Assembly (NCBI RefSeq): GCF_000204055.1
Contig: NW_006768788.1
Span: forward strand, 62,001 to 126,000
Direction of reading: 5' to 3'
DNA from: Melampsora larici-populina 98AG31
Taxonomy: Eukaryota > Basidiomycota > Pucciniomycetes > Pucciniales > Melampsoraceae
DNA: 64,000 nucleotides
This document shows, one piece after another, positions 58,869 through 64,000 of the stretch. A model generated the notes under the pieces. The model was not told the origin of the DNA and did not search any database. It worked only from the letters and a program-made list of their open reading frames with translations. Every line of letters begins with the position of its first letter. Positions within the stretch are counted from its first letter, which is position 1. The position numbers and the translations under genes are program-made.

Positions 58869-61800
58869 TTACTTCCGTACCCTTTCTGTCAACGTATTGA
58901 CCCCGTCCTCCTTCCTTTCTACATAAGCCTTCACTTTTGAAACATGGAACACATTGTGTCTCTTGTCTCCGCTTGATAGTTCAAGTTCCACATTTTGTCC
59001 GTGATTTGATGACTTGATGACTCGGTATGGACCCTCGAAACGCTCTTTGAGTTTATTAACGCCTCCCTGATGACGGCCTCTCCAATCTCCCGAGTCTAAC
59101 AGCGCCCACGAGTTTGGCAGTAGTGGCTCAGCGGTGCGACAGTTCTTGTTGTGTTGTAAAGCCTGTTGGACCCTGCTCGCCCAGAGCGCGTCTCGAGCCG
59201 CGAGCCACGTGTCTTGTCGATTGTCGAACCATTTGGTTAGCGCAACTGGGTCGGAATCGTCAGGTTGTCGAGTCGATAGTACGCGTTGTTCTTTGCCGAA
59301 GATGAGTTCAAAAGGGGACTTCCCGGTAGCTACGTTGACTGCTCCATTGATCGCATATTCTACAGCTCCTAACGATTCTAGCCATTTTCCTTGTCGCTTA
59401 GCAGCAAAGGTTCGTAGTATCTGTCCAACAGTTCGGTTCGTCCGTTCACTCCTCCCATCTGCTTGAGGGTGGAACGCCGTTGTCATATGGAACGCAGTAC
59501 CACACCGTGACATCAAGGCTTTCCAGAAATTGGACGTCCAAGATTTGTCGCGATCGCTAATGATTGATACTGGCGATCCGAAAGTGCCGATCCAATTAGA
59601 GAAAAACCTCGAAGCCGTTTTCTCCGCCGTGTCTGATTGTCCACATGGAATGAGCTTTGTGAATCCAGACAATCGGCAGGTGCAAGTTAATAACATATCA
59701 TAGTTATTGGCCTTGGGCAATGGTCCCACGAAATCAATTGCTAGACATTCAAGTGGAAGATTGGGTATTGAAGGCGTCAACATTTTTCCCACTGGAGCTT
59801 GTGTCGGTCCTTTTGTCCGTTGGCATACATCACAGGACTGTACAAACTCCTTCACGTCTGATGCCATGCGTGGCCAGAAAAAATCACGCCGAAGATCCGC
59901 GATGGTCTTGAGGTAACCTAAATGCCCTAATCGTAAGTGGGTCTCATTTACCAGATCATGTCTTAGATCTTTGGTATAAGGAATGTATAGCCTGTTCTCA
60001 ATGAACAGTAGTCCTTCCACAATCGTACAGTCGTCGCGTAAAGGAAGGACTGAAAGGATTGAGCTATAGAAGGAGTCGGTATGATACCCATCTTGAATAC
60101 GTTTTCGTACTTGCGGTGATAACGTCAGGCCGGCTTCAATCAGTGCTGCTACGCATTCTATGCCATCTTGCTCCACCTCGTCTTCTTCATTGTCTTTCCT
60201 TGACAGCGCATCCGCCACACAATTGTCTTCACCTTTCACATACTTAAACTCTACATCAAAATCAGCTATTGTTTCAATCCACCTCGCTTGTCTTCTACTC
60301 AAGGTTCGTTGTTTCAGGAGGTACGTCAAGGAGTGATGGTCGCTCATTATGTTAATCTTCATACCTAACAGCAGCATTCTCCACTTGTGCAGCGCATGTA
60401 TGACTGCCAATAATTCTTGCTCATGTACCGGATAATTTCGTTCCGCTGGCGTCATTTGTCGTGATTCATATGCGATAGGTGATGCACGTTTCCATTCTTT
60501 TCCTTGAAATAACGCCGCCCCGAGGCCATGTCCGCTTGCGTCAGTGAATAACCAAAGAGGGTCGTCGGAATCAAAATCTATATTTTTTAAATAAGGTAAT
60601 GAAGTCATAAGGCGTTTGATATTAGTGAATGCATTATCTTCAGCTTGTCCCCATTTAAAACTGGCCGGGTCAAGTTTTGTGCTCGTTAACGGTGTTAGTT
60701 TGTTGACATGTTTTTCTAGCCCCCAGATGAATTTTTTCATCCACTGGACTGTACCCAGGAATTTCTTGATCCCTTTTGCTGACTTCGGTGTTTTCCAATT
60801 CAACACTTGTTCTATTTTTTCATTATCTGCTCTAATACCGTTGGCTGAAATCCAATGTCCTAAAAACTTAATCTCATCTTTAAACAACTTCGTTTTCTTC
60901 TTACTGCAATAAAGATTTGCTTCTCGTAACTTCTGAAGCACCATGCGTGTGTGCACCGCATGTTCTTCCGGCGAATTCGAAAAGACCACGATGTCGTCAA
61001 GATATACAACACAGATGGAGTTCAATAGTTCACCTAATGCTTCTTCCAATCTCCCTTGATGAGTGCTTGGTGCATTGGTGAGCCCCATCGGCATCACACA
61101 CCATTCGTAAAGGCCCCATGGTGTCTGTACTGCTGTTAAGGGGATGTCAGCCTCTCTCATTCGAGTTTGAAAGAAGGCGTTGGCACTACGCCAGATCACT
61201 AATTTACCGCTGAGTTCAGAAAATTGAAACTGTAGAAAAATATCACCAATACAGGGGAGGTCAGAAAAATTTGAAAAAATAATGATTCAATTCATGGGTG
61301 CTGTCCCCTCATTTTGCATATTTTTGCATATTTTTGCCATGATTTTTGAAGTCTCCCCAAACCAAAATGCTCACAGGGGATATTATGTCAGAAACTCAAA
61401 TTTGGTCCAAAACTAGCAATATTTGGGCAAAAACCTCCAAGCACAAAAATATGAGTATTTTTGTTCAATCATCTGAACACTTGCAATTTATGGAAGCCGC
61501 ATGATGTCTCTACAAGGTTTATTAAGGTGCTGAAGCCATTGTAGTTATGACTTCTATGCTTATATATGGTTTCTGCTGTGTACGTCTCTTGATATATCTC
61601 ACCCATTATTGGAGACACACAGCTTTTTTGTGCACACAAACTGTAGATCCAGAATGTGGAATTCAGAATGTCAAGACATTACATGTGTTGGAGAAAAATT
61701 GATGATTTTGTTGGTGTTGCAAGGTCACTGTCTCTCTACCTGCCAGTTTTGGACCAAAATTGGGTTTCTGACATTATTTGCATTGTGGTTGTAAAAATAT

Positions 61801-63993
61801 GAAAAAATATGCCAGATGATTGGAATGCACCAAAGGGCCCAACCAATATTTTTTCATATTTTTCTGACCCCTCCCAGATTTTCCATAATTTTCTATGTCT
61901 TCTCAATTTTCTAAACTCAGCGGTAAATTTTCAATTTGGCGTAGTGTGGTGAGATCGATGATTGAAAAAATTTTTCCAGAAGCTACCAGCCTGACCAACC
62001 TGTCGACATTTGGTAGTGGTGCGCGGTCCCTCACGGTCAGGCTGTTCAAGACACGGTAATCACATACCCATCTCGGAAGTTCGGAAGGGTCCTTCTTCGG
62101 TATAATTAAGCTTGGTGACGCGTACTGACTAGTTGATCGTCGGATTCTCCCAGCTGCAAGGTGCTGGTCGACCAGTTTTTTCCACGCATTCATGTGTTTT
62201 GGCGGGTAGTTGTACTGCTTTTCGTTGATAATTGCATCGGGGTCTTTTAAAATGATTTTGTGTCGTATTCTTGAGCTTTCATTCTGCAACTTCTCAGGGA
62301 AAGATCCGTCTACAAACAATCCTTCCTCCTCTGCTTCATCCGATACCGCTGGTATGTCTGCAGGAAATAAGTCATGAAACTCCTCAAACATCTCCACTTC
62401 CAGTCTCTCTTTCTCACTTAAAATCACATGATTCTCTCGCTCACTCAGCTTCTTCTCCCAGCTCGTATCATACTCTCTCCGAGGCTCAGTGATGCGCGGA
62501 ATCGAAACTTGGTTAAGTCTTTCATTTAATTCTTTTAAAACTCGATAATCAAAGATTTTCATTCCAGTACGTTCACATACAATAGCTCTTTGGTGAATAG
62601 AAACAGAAAGTTGAAAAATATTAAAGAATGGCGTCCCCAGTATCATATCAAAATCACCTCCCACATCCCCCAGCTTGCAATATGTCCGATCAAAGCTTTT
62701 ACCCGAAGTAGGTTCCAGCAAATCGAACGTGGTAAAGTGAGTTAGGGATGGTGCCGGTGAGTCGGTGTTGACGGCTAGGCTAAGCTGTGTAGGTCGCACT
62801 AATTTTCGCTTTCGCAGCTTAAAACGCTCGACCGCCTGTTCTGTAATTAGGTTGACCTCAGCACCAGGGTCAGCCAGGGCTTTCAATTTCATGCCACGAT
62901 ATTCGAATTCAATGATAACGCGCGGGGGTTTTGGAGATTCAACGCACCCTTCTTCTTCTGCCAGGTCGAGTTCCTCATCTAACGCTTGTAGTGCAGCAAC
63001 CGAGGCCTCGTCCAATTCTGGAAACTCTGAAGCTGCCGCTGCTCGAGCATAAGAAGGTCCTGGTCGTCCTGCCGGGGGCTGAGTAGCTCGTCCCGCTGAG
63101 GACTGACTAGATAAAGGAGAGGATCGTGCTCGAGGAGGGACATAGTTGGCTGGTTTCGGTGGCGCTACGTAGCCTGGAGGAAATCGAACCTTCTCTCTGA
63201 CATACGGACCTTTACATGCCCTGTACTCACTGCCGCAGTATCCTTTGCAGAAATGACACTGCCCAATCGAGTCGCGGTAAGAATGAATCTTCCAGTTGAA
63301 CTCTTCATCACTTAATCGAACTGAAGTACTAGGATTGGCGATTCTGGAGCGATTTTGCGACGTATTTTGAATGTACGACGGTGCAGTGGGTCTAGTCCTC
63401 TTGATGATAGCGTGAGAGGCAACCAAGGAAGCATATAAGGTTTCACACTGATTTTCGAAGGTGGAATAAGTGAAGTCCTTGGTCTGTCTTGAGAACCCCC
63501 AGAGTTTAACAGCGGTCTTTAGTTCTTCAACCATTCCATATTCTACAAAGGTCGCTAATTGATGATCGTTTATGGTGATCGTGTGGAAGTTAATTAAGAT
63601 CTGAATTCCACGAGCTCTGGAACTATAAGTGATAAAGTCCTCGTACGGCGACATCTTCAGATGTTGGGCTTTTTCAAAGAGCCGACTGTTCCAATCGCTG
63701 GGTAGGCAGGAATCAAAAAGTTGAACGAGAAATTCTTTCCAGGTACCTTTGATAAAGCGATCAAAACCGCCTTCATAGAAAGCGTGGGCGTTCGGTTCCT
63801 CAAGAAAATTCCCAACTAGCGTGATTCTATCTTTATCCAATATGACACCTTTGGTGCGGAAGAACGTCTTCAGAGACGAGTACCATAAAAGAAATGGTTC
63901 TGATTCTCGGTAAGGCCCTTTGTATACGGGTCCGTCTGATGTTCGGAATTTCGTGAGATCAATTCCTCCGTCAGACTTAGATTCCTCTGGCAT
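58869..63993 (-). pseudogene. Ty3/gypsy Gag-Pol, split by a CACTA-type insertion
   Basis: The upstream part (63993-61950) holds Gag, a Cys-rich patch in CHFCKGYCGSEYRACKG (not a standard CCHC knuckle), and an aspartic protease with ALADPGAEVNLI (Pro where Ser or Thr is usual). It continues to the first RT blocks (YASPSLIIPKKD, WVCDYRVLNSL, FSIIDL). The downstream part (61183-58869) has the RT active site VVYLDDIVVFS, RNase H (LWLFTDASGHGLGAALF), the integrase zinc finger (HLRLGHLG...CDVCQRTKG) and the core (AIDFVGPLP, IISDRDKSWTS, HPQADGRSERTNRT). RT-RNaseH-IN order makes it gypsy. No chromodomain was seen. The two parts are in compatible frame apart from the 763-bp insertion and its 3-bp duplication. 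The N-terminus is at the window edge and may be incomplete. Confidence 0.92.
61181..61949 (+). mobile_element. CACTA-type non-autonomous element, 763 bp, copy 2
   Basis: Element 61184-61946 starts CACTACGCCAGAT and ends ATTTGGCGTAGTG, with TGG flanking both sides (61181-61183 and 61947-61949). It has the same length and orientation as the copy at 21925-22687, with clear sequence divergence along it. It has no coding capacity. It interrupts the gypsy reverse transcriptase between the FSIIDLT and NAFFQT lines. Confidence 0.92.
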
Positions 63994-64000
63994 AGAAGTC

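Overview
The window is eukaryotic and fungal. Genes have short GT-AG introns, the DNA is AT-rich, and mobile elements are nested in one another throughout. A KDZ transposon carrying a TET/JBP-like dioxygenase and an HMG-like protein is characteristic of basidiomycetes, and the other repeat-borne proteins look like those of rust fungi (Pucciniales). I place it in a rust fungus by inference; no rRNA or marker gene is present. A run of exactly 100 N (40489-40588) is a scaffold gap.

Layout. 1-9.7 kb: an inverted repeat, an unrecognised plus-strand coding remnant, and a decayed minus-strand multi-copy-type gene. 9.71-18.53 kb: a MULE DNA transposon with about 100-bp terminal inverted repeats (TIRs) and an 8-bp target duplication; its transposase gene is split by a 5.3-kb DIRS-like tyrosine-recombinase retrotransposon. 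19.8-23.2 kb: two foldback-type elements, one with a 763-bp CACTA-type element nested in it. 25.95-26.71 kb: the only gene that looks like an ordinary host gene, a Kre9/Knh1-like secreted wall protein.

27.26-45.09 kb: a 17.8-kb KDZ transposon with about 740-bp near-identical TIRs and a perfect 8-bp target duplication (CTCAGATC). It sits inside an older PIF/Harbinger-type element of about 790 bp. Its genes in order are a zinc-finger/OTU fusion (+), a TET/JBP-like dioxygenase (-), an HMG-like gene (-, disrupted) and the KDZ transposase (+). 46.8 kb: a hAT transposase fragment. 47.21-52.85 kb: a DNA transposon with 34-bp TIRs, a perfect 8-bp target duplication (GTACACCT) and a decayed P-like transposase gene. 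54.46-56.66 kb: a second, intact zinc-finger/OTU gene with the same five-exon plan as the KDZ cargo gene, flanked by dense arrays of TCACAnnTGTGA-type repeats. 58.08-64 kb: a Ty3/gypsy retrotransposon whose 5' end is outside the window; its pol is split in the reverse transcriptase by a second 763-bp CACTA-type element.

The most notable system is the KDZ element. KDZ plus TET/JBP plus HMG is a known basidiomycete association. The zinc-finger/OTU gene as cargo, and its separate paralogue between repeat arrays, look new to me. All exon models are read by eye and have not been tested with transcripts.
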